From CAYOMP01 sp964405075 (GTDB taxonomy: Bacteria; Bacillota; Clostridia; Lachnospirales; Lachnospiraceae): DNA of 33,047 nt. The stretch is from assembly GCA_964405075.1 (NCBI GenBank), contig CAYOMP010000018.1, positions 1-33,047 on the forward strand. The letters run 5' to 3'. The notes under the pieces are model-generated. The model saw only the letters and a list, made by a program, of their open reading frames with translations, did not search any database and was not told the origin of the DNA. Numbering within the stretch: the stretch's first letter is position 1; each line of letters opens with the position of its first letter. Positions 22,853 to 31,940 of the stretch are shown here, piece by piece. The position numbers and the translations under genes were made by a program.

Positions 22853-23947
22853 GTGGATAAAGAAAGAATATTACTATGGGGAGCCGGAGAAAGAACACGA
22901 AGTGTATTAAAGAGTGTAGATAAAAATAAATTTGAAATAATTGGAATAATAGATAACAATCAACAGATTCAAGGAACAAAATTTGAAGGTATTGAAATAT
23001 ATGGAAAGGAAATTCTTGATAAATGCAAATTTGAAAGAGTGGTTTTGTGTCTTGGCGAAAAAGGTATGGCAGCAGTTAGAAGGCAATTGGTAAGTGAAGG
23101 CTATGACATAAGCAAAGCAGAGGATAGTTTGTTTTTTATGAAGGATGCTGTTTTAGAATATTATAAAGATGAAACAGATGAGGAAATGAGAGAAATAATA
23201 TCTTATTTGAAAGTACATAGTTTACAAGCTTTCAATTATGAGTTTGTAGAAAAATACAATTGTATGGAAGTTATGTGTGAATATGATGATAATGCAAAGA
23301 TGTGGTTTGTTTGGGAAAATGGTAAAAAGATGTATATGAAAGCTTCTCTTGATACAGAGGAGAAGGTTAAAAAGTATTATAGAGGAATATGTATGGAGCA
23401 AGATGAAAAGTCTCCACATAGATATTTTGTTGAAGGATATGAAGTTAAAGAAGATTCAATAGTAATTGATGCGGGAGTAGCTGAAGGAAATTTTGCATTG
23501 AGTGTTATTGATAAAGTTAAAAAAATCTATTTGATAGAATGTGATGAGGAGTGGATTGAAGCAATTAAATGTACCTTTAAGGAATATGCAGATAAAGTAG
23601 TTATTGTAGACAAATTGTTATCGGATGTGTGTGATAATAATAGTATAACAATTGATGAAATAGTAAAGGGTGAAAAAATAGATTATATAAAAATGGATAT
23701 AGAGGGTTTTGAGGTTTTAGCTTTAAATGGGGCAGTAGAAACATTGAAGCAGGAAAATATTAAGTTGAATATTTGCTGTTATCATAATGAAGATGATGAA
23801 TTAAAGATTAAGGATATTATGGAAAAGAGTGGTTTAAAAGTAAAGACTTCTGAAGGCTATATGTGTTACTTTTATAGTGAAGAAGGAGTTGTATATCAAG
23901 AAAGAGTACATAAATTAGTAAGAGGCTTGGTACGTGGATATAAGTAA
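22853..23947 (+). CDS. FkbM-type methyltransferase with N-terminal nucleotide-binding-like domain
   Basis: Start GTG 22853 follows GAAGGGAGAG (22832-22841). The N-terminal 115 residues begin with ILLWGAGERTRSVLKSV and IIGIIDNN, a Rossmann-like fold of the sort found in front of some sugar-modifying enzymes. From about residue 205 comes an FkbM family SAM-dependent methyltransferase: IVIDAGVAEGNFAL, IYLIECDEEW and YIKMDIEGFEVLALNGA. FkbM enzymes in glycan loci O-methylate sugars. The fusion suggests the first domain binds a substrate or interacts with a partner. The following small membrane protein carries a similar first domain. Confidence 0.82.
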   Translation: MDKERILLWGAGERTRSVLKSVDKNKFEIIGIIDNNQQIQGTKFEGIEIYGKEILDKCKFERVVLCLGEKGMAAVRRQLVSEGYDISKAEDSLFFMKDAVLEYYKDETDEEMREIISYLKVHSLQAFNYEFVEKYNCMEVMCEYDDNAKMWFVWENGKKMYMKASLDTEEKVKKYYRGICMEQDEKSPHRYFVEGYEVKEDSIVIDAGVAEGNFALSVIDKVKKIYLIECDEEWIEAIKCTFKEYADKVVIVDKLLSDVCDNNSITIDEIVKGEKIDYIKMDIEGFEVLALNGAVETLKQENIKLNICCYHNEDDELKIKDIMEKSGLKVKTSEGYMCYFYSEEGVVYQERVHKLVRGLVRGYK

Positions 23948-23966
23948 AGAAAGGTGGAAAATAATT

Positions 23967-24443
23967 ATGAAAAAAGGAATGGTATCAGTTTTATCATTGA
24001 TGATTGGTGGAGTTGCAGGAGCTGTAGGAATAACATATTTTAATAATAAAGCAGTTGACGAAAAACAAGGAAAAATAGACAAATTTAAAGGATATTATAA
24101 TATGCTTAATCAGTGGCTTATTTTGAAACAGGAAGGAAAATCATTAGAGAAGTTTTTCGTAGATAAAGGATATAAAAGTATAGCTATATACGGTATGGGA
24201 GAAATGGGAAACAGATTATATGATGAGCTAAAAGAAACTAGTATAGACGTAAAATATGCGATAGATAAGAATGCTGCAAGTACGTATTCCGAGTTGGAAG
24301 TTTATGATTTAGAGCAGGATTTACCAGAAGTTGATGCAGTAGTTGTAACAGCAACATTTGCATTTAAAGATATAGAAAAGGAGATATCAGGTGTTATTAA
24401 AGGAAGATTAGTTTCCCTAGATGATGTAGTATTTGAATGTTAG
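23967..24443 (+). CDS. Small membrane-anchored protein with Rossmann-like domain
   Basis: ATG 23967 has AGGTGG at 23952-23957, giving 158 residues; the longer frame from 23934 overlaps the previous gene and lacks a site. Residues about 4-24 (GMVSVLSLMIGGVAGAVGIT) form one hydrophobic helix, so the protein is probably membrane-anchored with the rest in the cytoplasm. The soluble part has IAIYGMGEMGNRLYDEL and VKYAIDKN, then a pattern ending VDAVVVTATF. This is the same type of glycine-rich nucleotide-binding-like fold as the N-terminus of the methyltransferase before it. There is no known function. It might be a scaffold for glycan enzymes at the membrane. Confidence 0.7.
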   Translation: MKKGMVSVLSLMIGGVAGAVGITYFNNKAVDEKQGKIDKFKGYYNMLNQWLILKQEGKSLEKFFVDKGYKSIAIYGMGEMGNRLYDELKETSIDVKYAIDKNAASTYSELEVYDLEQDLPEVDAVVVTATFAFKDIEKEISGVIKGRLVSLDDVVFEC

Positions 24444-24472
24444 TGATTTGTAAAACGAGGTGGTGAAGTAAA

Positions 24473-25870
24473 ATGACTGAATATGAATATATGGATGTTT
24501 TGGTTCGTTGGGAAGAAAAAAGAAATATGTTCTCATGGAAGATATATGATTTTGCAATATGGGAGTATGTTAGATTTGGAATATTATCTATTGTATTGCG
24601 TAAGTTAAAAGGAAGTGAAGAAAAATATTTTTACAGTTATATAAAAGAGAACAATGCTCCAAAATTCATAGGTACAGTTAATGAAATACCAAAGAAAATA
24701 TTAAAGCATAAGGATGTGCTTGTAGTTAATACTCCTTCGAGGGTTGAAATTGATGGGATGTATGTTTCAAGATTTATAGATAAAATGCTTGAATATTGTG
24801 AATATAGTTACTATGTATTGGAAAGAGAAACATCTGATGATATTAGTAAATTTTTAACTAGGAATATTATAAGATATAATCCAGATAACTTCGCCTACAA
24901 AAAAAATGAGAATAAATACATAAATAGTAAATGTGATAAGTTAATTCGATTATTAGAAAGAGATTTTAGTATTGAACTTGATTTTTTAGAAAGAAAATAT
25001 ATAAAGGATAATATATATTCGGTAATCCAAAATAGAAAAGTTCATAAAAATTATTATAAAGTGTTACTAAGACAAATAAGACCTAAAGTAATTGTAGTTG
25101 TTTCAGCAGCAGAGCAGACTAAAAGATATTTGATAGAAGTGGCAAAAGAAATGGGAATTATAACGGTGGAGTACTTGCATGGTTTTACGGATGCCTGCTG
25201 TTTAGAAGAATATTATGGAAAAAAACATAATTTGAAGAGTTATGCAGATTATATATGGTTTTATGGTAGAAGCTCATTTGATACATACAGGTTGCCAATT
25301 AAGGATGAAAATTTGAAATCAATAGGAAGCGGTTATCATAATTGGAGAATAGAAAATATAGAAAAGTTGGATAAAATAACAGAAAAAAAATTAATTCTTG
25401 TAATTTCAGATTTTTCAAAAGAAGGCTTGGATATACTTGCAGTAGAGATAGCAGAAATGGCTAGTGATGAATATATTGTAATGTTTAAATTACATCCTGG
25501 AGAAAGAAATTGGAGGACTAAGTATCCTATATTAGTAGAAAGTAAAGTAAAAGTAGTTGGTTTGGAAGGGAACAGTGATATATACCAATATTTATATAGT
25601 GCAAGCTATATTATAGGAAGTGTAAGTACTGCATTAAGTGAAGCGGTAGAATTGGATAATAATATTTACATATATACTAAATGCGCAAATAGTATATCTT
25701 CTGAATATTTGTGTAAAAATGGTTCGGCAGAAAAAGTAGACAGTGCTGAAATGTTTATGGAAAAAATAAAATCGTGTAACAAACAAAGTAGAAAAAGCTT
25801 ATATGAGGCAAATCCTATAGATAGAATGAATAAAGAACTGGATATATTAATAAATAGGGAGGTAAGGTAA
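24473..25870 (+). CDS. Putative GT-B-fold glycosyl- or phosphotransferase
   Basis: I do not recognise the family with certainty. The 465-residue protein has a C-terminal half of GT-B type. VEYLHGFTD is followed by YIWFYGRSSFDTY, MFKLHPGERNW and SASYIIGSVSTALSEAVEL. The LHPGE and GSVSTALSEA segments correspond to the donor-site region of capsule glycosyltransferases and the CDP-glycerol phosphotransferase superfamily. The N-terminal half is unlike known domains and has no signal peptide. Since a CMP-sugar synthetase ends the operon, it could be the transferase for the nonulosonic acid, but this is a guess from position. GAGGTGG is the ribosome binding site. A very AT-rich gene. Confidence 0.65.
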   Translation: MTEYEYMDVLVRWEEKRNMFSWKIYDFAIWEYVRFGILSIVLRKLKGSEEKYFYSYIKENNAPKFIGTVNEIPKKILKHKDVLVVNTPSRVEIDGMYVSRFIDKMLEYCEYSYYVLERETSDDISKFLTRNIIRYNPDNFAYKKNENKYINSKCDKLIRLLERDFSIELDFLERKYIKDNIYSVIQNRKVHKNYYKVLLRQIRPKVIVVVSAAEQTKRYLIEVAKEMGIITVEYLHGFTDACCLEEYYGKKHNLKSYADYIWFYGRSSFDTYRLPIKDENLKSIGSGYHNWRIENIEKLDKITEKKLILVISDFSKEGLDILAVEIAEMASDEYIVMFKLHPGERNWRTKYPILVESKVKVVGLEGNSDIYQYLYSASYIIGSVSTALSEAVELDNNIYIYTKCANSISSEYLCKNGSAEKVDSAEMFMEKIKSCNKQSRKSLYEANPIDRMNKELDILINREVR

Positions 25871-25873
25871 ACG

Positions 25874-26869
25874 ATGCTTAACAATAAAACAATTTTAATA
25901 ACAGGTGGAACAGGTTCTTTTGGTAATCAGTTTGTTGACTATGTATTAGAACATTACAAACCAAAGAAAATAATTATTTATTCTAGAGACGAGTTTAAAC
26001 AGTTTAATATGGCTAATAAGTATAGAGATAAGAAGGAGATTCTTAGGTTTTTTATAGGAGATATTAGAGATAAGGATAGGTTTAAAAGAGCTCTTAATGG
26101 AGTGGATTATGTTATTCATGCAGCTGCGTTAAAACAGGTTCCTGCATGTGAATACAATCCAATTGAAGCTGTTAAAACAAATATTAATGGTGCAATGAAT
26201 ATTGTAGATGCAGTTCTTGATACACCAAGTGTGAAAAAGGTAGTTGCTTTATCTACTGATAAAGCTGTTAATCCAGTTAACTTATATGGTGGTACAAAGT
26301 TAGTATCTGATAAATTATTTATTGCAGCTAATGCATATGTTGGAGACAGAGATTTATCTTTTTCTGTTGTCAGATATGGCAACGTGGCTGGCAGTAGAGG
26401 TTCAGTAATACCATTTTTCAAGAAGATAGTTGAGAATGGTGGCAAAGAGCTTCCTATAACAGATTATAGAATGACTAGATTTTGGATTAGCTTAGAACAG
26501 GGTGTTGAATTAGTTATTAAGGCATTGGAAGAAGCCAAAGGTGGAGAAACATTTATCTCAAAGATTCCTTCATTTAAGATTACAGATTTGGCGCAGGCAA
26601 TATTACCGGGATGTGAAATGCCAGAAGTAGGAATTAGAGAGGGTGAAAAACTTCATGAAGTTATGGTAACTAAGGAAGATTCCATGACTACATATGAATA
26701 TGAAAAACATTTTATTATATATCCTCATTTTGAATGGTGGAATAAACACATTATTGAAGGGGGTAAACCTGTGGGAGAGGGCTTTGAATATAGCTCTGGA
26801 AAAAATACAGAATGGTTATCTGTTGAAGAATTAAAAGGATTAATTAAGAAAATGGAATTCAATAAATAA
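25874..26869 (+). CDS. pseB: UDP-N-acetylglucosamine 4,6-dehydratase (inverting), PseB-like
   Basis: It converts UDP-GlcNAc to a UDP-4-keto-6-deoxy-AltNAc-type sugar, the first step toward pseudaminic acid, and is also used for other 6-deoxy amino sugars. The 331 residues carry GGTGSFG (11-17) for NADP binding and STDKAV (127-132) with the D129/K130 pair of the inverting dehydratases. Y138-x-x-x-K142 is also present, followed by VRYGNVAGSRGSV. The length and motif set fit PseB/FlaA1 rather than the long membrane-bound PglF/WbpM type. It begins 3 bp after the preceding gene and opens a block of amino-sugar genes. Confidence 0.88.
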   Translation: MLNNKTILITGGTGSFGNQFVDYVLEHYKPKKIIIYSRDEFKQFNMANKYRDKKEILRFFIGDIRDKDRFKRALNGVDYVIHAAALKQVPACEYNPIEAVKTNINGAMNIVDAVLDTPSVKKVVALSTDKAVNPVNLYGGTKLVSDKLFIAANAYVGDRDLSFSVVRYGNVAGSRGSVIPFFKKIVENGGKELPITDYRMTRFWISLEQGVELVIKALEEAKGGETFISKIPSFKITDLAQAILPGCEMPEVGIREGEKLHEVMVTKEDSMTTYEYEKHFIIYPHFEWWNKHIIEGGKPVGEGFEYSSGKNTEWLSVEELKGLIKKMEFNK

Positions 26870-26881
26870 GAGGATGATTAT

Positions 26882-27418
26882 ATGTATTTTCTTGAAAATA
26901 AAAGAATAGGTTTAAGAGCATTAGAGATACGAGATATAGACGGTGGATATCAAAATTGGTTGAACGATTCTAAAGTATGTGAATTTAACTCACACCATAG
27001 ATACATAACAACAAGAGAAGAACTACAATCTTATGTTGAATCTCTAAGAAATAATAGAAATGCTATTGTTTGTGCAATTGATTATTTACCAGAAAAGAAA
27101 CATATAGGTAATATTTCGTTACAGGCAATTGACCTAATTAATAGATGTGCCGAAGTAGCGTTCATATTAGGTGAAAGAGAGTATTGGGGAAAAGGAATAG
27201 CAATGGAAGCGGCAGAGCTATTGATAAACCATGGCTTTATGCAATTGGGACTAACTAGAATTTACTTTGGCACATCTTCTGAAAACATTGGAATGCAAAA
27301 AGTTGGGGAGAAGCTTGGCTTTACTAAAGAAGGTGTTAGACGAGAAGCAATGTATAAAAATGGAAAGTATTATGACATATATGAATATGGTTTATTAGCT
27401 AAAGAATGGAAATATTAA
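26882..27418 (+). CDS. GNAT acetyltransferase (RimJ/RimL or PseH-like)
   Basis: The 178-residue GNAT protein opens with NKRIGLRALEIRDIDGGYQNWLND in RimJ/RimL manner (broken here over residues 5-28) and has EVAFILGEREYWGKGIAMEA, the acetyl-CoA-binding motif A, then GFTKEGVRREAMYKNGKYYD. In this operon it probably acetylates an amino group of the nonulosonate precursor, the step PseH performs. The donor might be another acyl-CoA. GAGGATG is the ribosome binding site. Confidence 0.78.
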   Translation: MYFLENKRIGLRALEIRDIDGGYQNWLNDSKVCEFNSHHRYITTREELQSYVESLRNNRNAIVCAIDYLPEKKHIGNISLQAIDLINRCAEVAFILGEREYWGKGIAMEAAELLINHGFMQLGLTRIYFGTSSENIGMQKVGEKLGFTKEGVRREAMYKNGKYYDIYEYGLLAKEWKY

Positions 27419-27434
27419 AAGAGGAGTAGTACAT

Positions 27435-28580
27435 ATGAAATACTGTAAGAAATGTTTACAACCAAATACCAGACCAGGAATTGTTTTTGATGAAGAACAG
27501 GTTTGTTATGCATGCCGTTATGAAGAGAAGAAACAGTATGTTGATTGGAAAGCTAGAGAAGAGGAATTAATGCAGATTGCTAATGAAGCAAAAGAAGAAA
27601 GTAAAAAACGTGGAGTTAGTTATGACTGTGTTATTGGTGTAAGTGGTGGAAAAGATAGTACATTTCAGGCTGTTTATGCAAAGGAAAAATTAGGGCTTCA
27701 TCCTTTGTTAGTAAATAGTGCGCCAGATGAGATTACTGAGATTGGTCAGAAAAATATTGATAATTTAAATAGACTGGGATTTGATATTATATCAATTCGT
27801 ACAGATCCCAATATTGCAAAACAATTAGCGAGAAAGACATTTTTGGAAAGAGGAAACATTGTTGCTGCTTCTGAATACAGTTTATGGGCATCTGCGTATA
27901 TTATGGCAGAAAAGTTTAATATTCCATTGATTATTCAGGGAGAAAATGCAGCTCTAACACTTGGAACTGCTAAAAATCAGGAAACATCAGGCAATGCATA
28001 TAGTGTAGTACAGTTAGATACATTAAAAGGTGGAAATGTTGCGGAATTGATAGAAGGTGAAGATAATATTTCTATGGATGAAATGTATTTTTATTGTATG
28101 CCAGATGTTGAATTAATGAAACAAAAAGGAATTAAGGCAATATTTTTACAGTATTATGCAAAGGAGTGGTCGCAGGTTGCAAATGCAGATTTCTCTATTG
28201 CAAGGGGGCTTATGGGAAGGACAACAGAAGACTTGCATGATATTGGTAGATATCGTAGATATACAGCCTTAGATGGAGATTTAGTTATTGTAAATCAGAT
28301 GATAAAATATTTGAAATTTGGTTTTGGTTTTGCAACGGATGAAGCTTGCTATGATATCAGAGAAGGTCGTTTGACAAGAGAAGATGCTATTTGGAATGTG
28401 AAAGAATATGATGGAAAATGTGGAGAACATTACATAGATGCTGCATGTAAATATTTATCTATTACAAAAGAAAAATTCTGGGAAGTTGTTGATAGTTATG
28501 TAAATACTCAGCTTTTCGAAAAAGATAGCAATGGAAAATGGATTCCTAAATTTGAAGTAGGAACGGATTTTGAAGAGTAA
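27435..28580 (+). CDS. N-acetyl sugar amidotransferase (PseA/WbpG family)
   Basis: It is an ATP-dependent amidotransferase of the PP-loop type, known to turn an acetamido group of nonulosonic or uronic sugars into an acetamidino group. An N-terminal zinc-type knuckle C4-x2-C7 and C24-x2-C27 is followed by the pyrophosphatase loop SGGKDS (70-75). The 381-residue length is usual. In Pseudomonas WbpG works with HisH- and HisF-like partners. No such partners are in this window, so it may act as Campylobacter PseA does. It implies an amidino-modified sugar in the product. The ribosome binding site GAGGAG is close before the ATG. Confidence 0.82.
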   Translation: MKYCKKCLQPNTRPGIVFDEEQVCYACRYEEKKQYVDWKAREEELMQIANEAKEESKKRGVSYDCVIGVSGGKDSTFQAVYAKEKLGLHPLLVNSAPDEITEIGQKNIDNLNRLGFDIISIRTDPNIAKQLARKTFLERGNIVAASEYSLWASAYIMAEKFNIPLIIQGENAALTLGTAKNQETSGNAYSVVQLDTLKGGNVAELIEGEDNISMDEMYFYCMPDVELMKQKGIKAIFLQYYAKEWSQVANADFSIARGLMGRTTEDLHDIGRYRRYTALDGDLVIVNQMIKYLKFGFGFATDEACYDIREGRLTREDAIWNVKEYDGKCGEHYIDAACKYLSITKEKFWEVVDSYVNTQLFEKDSNGKWIPKFEVGTDFEE

Positions 28581-28583
28581 GAA

Positions 28584-29528
28584 ATGGATAAAAAGGTATT
28601 TAAAGTATTAATAATAGGTGCAGGAAAGATAGGGGCATTTTTTGATGCCCCTAATAGTGAAGAAGTATTAACCTTTGCCCATGGGTTTTATGGAAATAAT
28701 TCCTTTGAGTTAAAGGGTTTTTATGATGTGAATTATGATTGTGCCTGTGAGGCTGCAAAATTGTGGAATTGTAATGCCTATAACAGCTTGGATGAGGCTA
28801 TGAGAGATGTTGATATTGTGTGCTGCTGTGTTCCAGATAAATATCATTTTGATATTTTGATGGAAATATCAAAATATCCGGTAGAATTAGTGGTTACAGA
28901 AAAACCTTTAGTTGAAAATGTTGAACAGGCAAAAATTATTGAAGATAAATACAGAAAAAAAACAGTAGCTTTAAATTATAGTAGAAGGTATTTGAGAGAA
29001 TTTCGTGAGTTAAAAGAACAGATAAAGGAATATGGAGAATTTGTCAAAGGTGTTGGCTATTATGGAAAAGGTTTATTACATAATGGCTCACATATGATAG
29101 ATATACTCAGTTTTCTTATTGGCGATGTTACAGATATAGGAAAAAAAAGATTTGACATAGAAGATTTTTTTGAAGATGACAAGAGTGTTGATGTTAGCTT
29201 CAAATTAAAAAAAGGAATATTTAATATGATTGCAATTGATTGTAGAGTTGCAACTATTTTTGAGATAGAGTTGTTTTTTGAAAAAGCAAGGGTAAGAATT
29301 TTGAATGGTGGAACCAAGATTGAAACATATTTAATAAAAGAATCAGAATCTTTTAAGGGCTATTATAATTATGTATATGATAGAGAAGAGATTATTGACT
29401 ATAGCTATGCTATGAAGGGGTTAGTTAATAATATTGAGAGCTATATGAACTATGGAGGGGAACTTTTTTGTACAATTGAAGACGGCATAAATGTTTTGAG
29501 AATTTGTGATGAAATAAGGGGGAACTAG
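28584..29528 (+). CDS. Gfo/Idh/MocA-family oxidoreductase
   Basis: It is an NAD(P)-dependent sugar dehydrogenase or reductase of 314 residues. It has the nucleotide-binding loop GAGKIG (12-17), the conserved EKP (106-108) and H166-x3-H170-x2-D173 in the catalytic region. Members oxidise or reduce hydroxyls of nucleotide sugars or inositols, and often work with DegT aminotransferases by making a keto group for transamination; one stands two genes downstream. It starts 3 bp after the amidotransferase gene. Substrate unknown. Confidence 0.82.
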   Translation: MDKKVFKVLIIGAGKIGAFFDAPNSEEVLTFAHGFYGNNSFELKGFYDVNYDCACEAAKLWNCNAYNSLDEAMRDVDIVCCCVPDKYHFDILMEISKYPVELVVTEKPLVENVEQAKIIEDKYRKKTVALNYSRRYLREFRELKEQIKEYGEFVKGVGYYGKGLLHNGSHMIDILSFLIGDVTDIGKKRFDIEDFFEDDKSVDVSFKLKKGIFNMIAIDCRVATIFEIELFFEKARVRILNGGTKIETYLIKESESFKGYYNYVYDREEIIDYSYAMKGLVNNIESYMNYGGELFCTIEDGINVLRICDEIRGN

Positions 29529-29531
29529 CTT

Positions 29532-30638
29532 ATGGAAAAGGTTTTGCTTTTTGCAAGAGATCCGGGTGGTGCAAATACTTTGATTCCTTTATATAGTAAA
29601 TTAAAAAAGGAATACGAAGTTGTTGTATATGGCAAGGATGTAGCTATTGGATGGTTTGCTAATGAGAAAATTCCATGTAAAGATATTATGTCGGAATGTA
29701 AAGAGATAAGCCTAGAAGAGATTGAAAAGTTTGTAAAAAAACATAAGTTTGACATGGTTATTACAGGGACAAGTCTTGATGATTATACAGAGAGATATTT
29801 ATGGAAGGTATCAACTAATTTTAGTGTAAAGTCTTATGCAATTATGGATCAGTGGATGAATATGGGGATAAGATTTTCAAAATATAATTACAAAGAATGT
29901 GACAAGTATGAAGATGATAAAAATCATGAGTTTTTGCCATATAAAATTTTTGTAATGGATATGCTAGCTAAAAATATGCTTATTAGTGATGGTATTGAAG
30001 AAGAGAAAATTGTTGTGTCAGGACAACCACATTTTGAAGTAATAAGTCAAGATTACGAAAGTAAAGATGCTTTGTATAATGATGAAAAAGTTAACATTCT
30101 TTTTGTATCAGAACCTATTTCGCAGGATTATGATGATGGATTGGATAATCGGGAATATTGGGGATTTAATGAAAAATCTATGTTTAGGAGTTTAATTAAA
30201 GCATTAAAGAACATTGTGGAGAAAACAGATAAAAGGTTTAGAGTTATTGTAAAGCCGCATCCGCGTGAGAATGTAGAAAATTGGAATGATTTTAAAGAAG
30301 AATTTTCATCAAGAGAAATTGAGGTTTTGATAGATACAAGCAATAATAAGTATTCAATTTTGCAAAGCGTTAAAGTAGTATGTGGAATGTCATCTATGTT
30401 ATTACTTGAAGCAATAATTTGTAAAAAAGCAGTAATCAGTATGATGATGGGTTTAAAAAGAGAAAATCCCTTTGTGTTGGACAGACTTGGAATGTGTAAG
30501 AGCTGTAAAAGACAGGAAGAGTTTGAAAAAAAACTAAAAATAGGAGTTCTTGATACATTGGATAGTATAGATTTTGAATATATAGATAATGCATCAGACA
30601 ATATAATCAGAAGTATTAAGGAGGATGTAAATAAATGA
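29532..30638 (+). CDS. Putative GT-B-fold protein of unknown specificity
   Basis: The 368-residue protein begins with VLLFARDPGGANTLIPL, a GT-B-like N-terminal strand and glycine loop. It later has VSGQPHFEVI, NILFVSEPIS, VIVKPHPREN and VVCGMSSMLLLEAI, which match the donor domain of GT-B enzymes such as capsule transferases and UDP-sugar 2-epimerases. It lacks the PseG opening motif. It could be the transferase for the final sugar or an enzyme that removes or moves the nucleotide in the amino-sugar route. Its 3' end overlaps the next start codon (ATGA), which implies translational coupling to the aminotransferase. Confidence 0.6.
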   Translation: MEKVLLFARDPGGANTLIPLYSKLKKEYEVVVYGKDVAIGWFANEKIPCKDIMSECKEISLEEIEKFVKKHKFDMVITGTSLDDYTERYLWKVSTNFSVKSYAIMDQWMNMGIRFSKYNYKECDKYEDDKNHEFLPYKIFVMDMLAKNMLISDGIEEEKIVVSGQPHFEVISQDYESKDALYNDEKVNILFVSEPISQDYDDGLDNREYWGFNEKSMFRSLIKALKNIVEKTDKRFRVIVKPHPRENVENWNDFKEEFSSREIEVLIDTSNNKYSILQSVKVVCGMSSMLLLEAIICKKAVISMMMGLKRENPFVLDRLGMCKSCKRQEEFEKKLKIGVLDTLDSIDFEYIDNASDNIIRSIKEDVNK

Positions 30639-31924
30639 GCGTATTAGCAATAAATGGTGGAAAAAAGGTTAGAGAAACATTATTCCCTGCTTACAGGGTA
30701 ATTGGAGAGGAAGAAGAAAAGGCTGTAACTGAAGTTTTACGTTCGGGTATATTATCTAAATATTTAGGCTGTTGGGCTGATGATTTCTATGGGGGACCTC
30801 AGGTTCAACAAATGGAAAAGGAGTGGGCTGCATATTACGGAGTTAAGCATGCGATTTCTGTTAATTCAGCAAGTTCAGCACTACATTGTGCAATGGGTGC
30901 TATAGGTTTAAAACCGGGAGATGAGGTCATTGTATCACCATATAGTATGTGTGTATCGGCAACAGCACCATTAGTATATAATGCTGTTCCTGTATTTGCT
31001 GATTTGGAATATGATTACTATTGTCTTGATCCAGAAGATGTTGAGAGAAAAATTACAGACAAGACAAAAGCAATCATTGTTGTTGATATATTAGGTCAGC
31101 CATATAATATGGAAAAAATAAATGCGATTGCAAAAAAGCATAACTTATATGTAATTGAAGATAATGCTCAGGGTCCTTTGGCTACATATGATGGAAAATA
31201 TGCAGGAACATTAGGAGATATTGGTGTATTTTCATTAAACTATCATAAGCATATTCATTGTGGAGAAGGTGGAATCCTTGTAACTGATAATGATGAATTG
31301 GCTGAAAGATTAAGACTTATTCGTAATCATGCAGAAGCGGTAGTTGAAAATAAGGGTGTTACCAATCTTAACAATATGCTTGGTTTCAATTTTAGAATGA
31401 CGGAAATTGAAGCTGCAATTACAAGAGAGCAGTTAAAGAAGTTAAAATGGTTAGTAGATGAAAGAAGGAAAAATGTAGCATATCTTGAAGAAAATCTAAA
31501 GGATATTGATTTTTTGCAGATGCCTAAGGTTAGAGAAAGATGTGAACATTCATATTATATTCATGCTATTAAATACAAAGAGGAAATGACTGGGGTTAGT
31601 CGAGAAAAATTTGTAAAAGCGTTACAAGCTGAATTAATGCCAATTGAATTGAGAGAGGCTGAAGGTGTTAAGATCGGTTTAGGTTATGCTAAACCACTTT
31701 ATTTTCTTCCGATATTCCAGCAAAAGGTTGCATATGGGAATACAAGTTTTCCATTTTCTGATAGTGTTTCATATGGAAAGGGTTTATGCCCTACATGTGA
31801 AAAAATGTGTGATTCAGAAACAATCTTTCATGAAATGATGAGGCCGTTTATGACTAAAAAAGATCTAGATGATGTGGTTGAAACATTCCATAAAGTAGCA
31901 AATAACTTAGATGAGTTGAGATAG
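30635..31924 (+). CDS. DegT/DnrJ/EryC1/StrS-family PLP aminotransferase
   Basis: It is a pyridoxal-phosphate sugar aminotransferase of 429 residues. VNSASSALHCAMGA is the cofactor phosphate-binding part, VIEDNAQG contains the aspartate that pairs with the pyridine nitrogen, and NYHKHIHCGEGG holds the Schiff-base lysine K205. In this operon it should add the amino group at the keto sugar made by the dehydratase or the Gfo/Idh enzyme, as PseC or LegC does. The C-terminal part contains CPTCEKMC, an extra cysteine-rich patch of unknown use. AGGAGG is 10 nt before the ATG. Confidence 0.85.
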   Translation: MSVLAINGGKKVRETLFPAYRVIGEEEEKAVTEVLRSGILSKYLGCWADDFYGGPQVQQMEKEWAAYYGVKHAISVNSASSALHCAMGAIGLKPGDEVIVSPYSMCVSATAPLVYNAVPVFADLEYDYYCLDPEDVERKITDKTKAIIVVDILGQPYNMEKINAIAKKHNLYVIEDNAQGPLATYDGKYAGTLGDIGVFSLNYHKHIHCGEGGILVTDNDELAERLRLIRNHAEAVVENKGVTNLNNMLGFNFRMTEIEAAITREQLKKLKWLVDERRKNVAYLEENLKDIDFLQMPKVRERCEHSYYIHAIKYKEEMTGVSREKFVKALQAELMPIELREAEGVKIGLGYAKPLYFLPIFQQKVAYGNTSFPFSDSVSYGKGLCPTCEKMCDSETIFHEMMRPFMTKKDLDDVVETFHKVANNLDELR

Positions 31925-31940
31925 ACGGGAGGAAAAGAAT

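Noticed and set aside
30128..30601. 157-residue - strand ORF
   Set aside because: It lies wholly within a well-formed + strand gene, has no ribosome binding site and is Ser/Leu-rich as expected of antisense AT-rich codons.
29532..30638. PseG (UDP-sugar hydrolase)
   Set aside because: The GT-B fold would fit, but the characteristic N-terminal glycine/histidine motif of PseG is absent.
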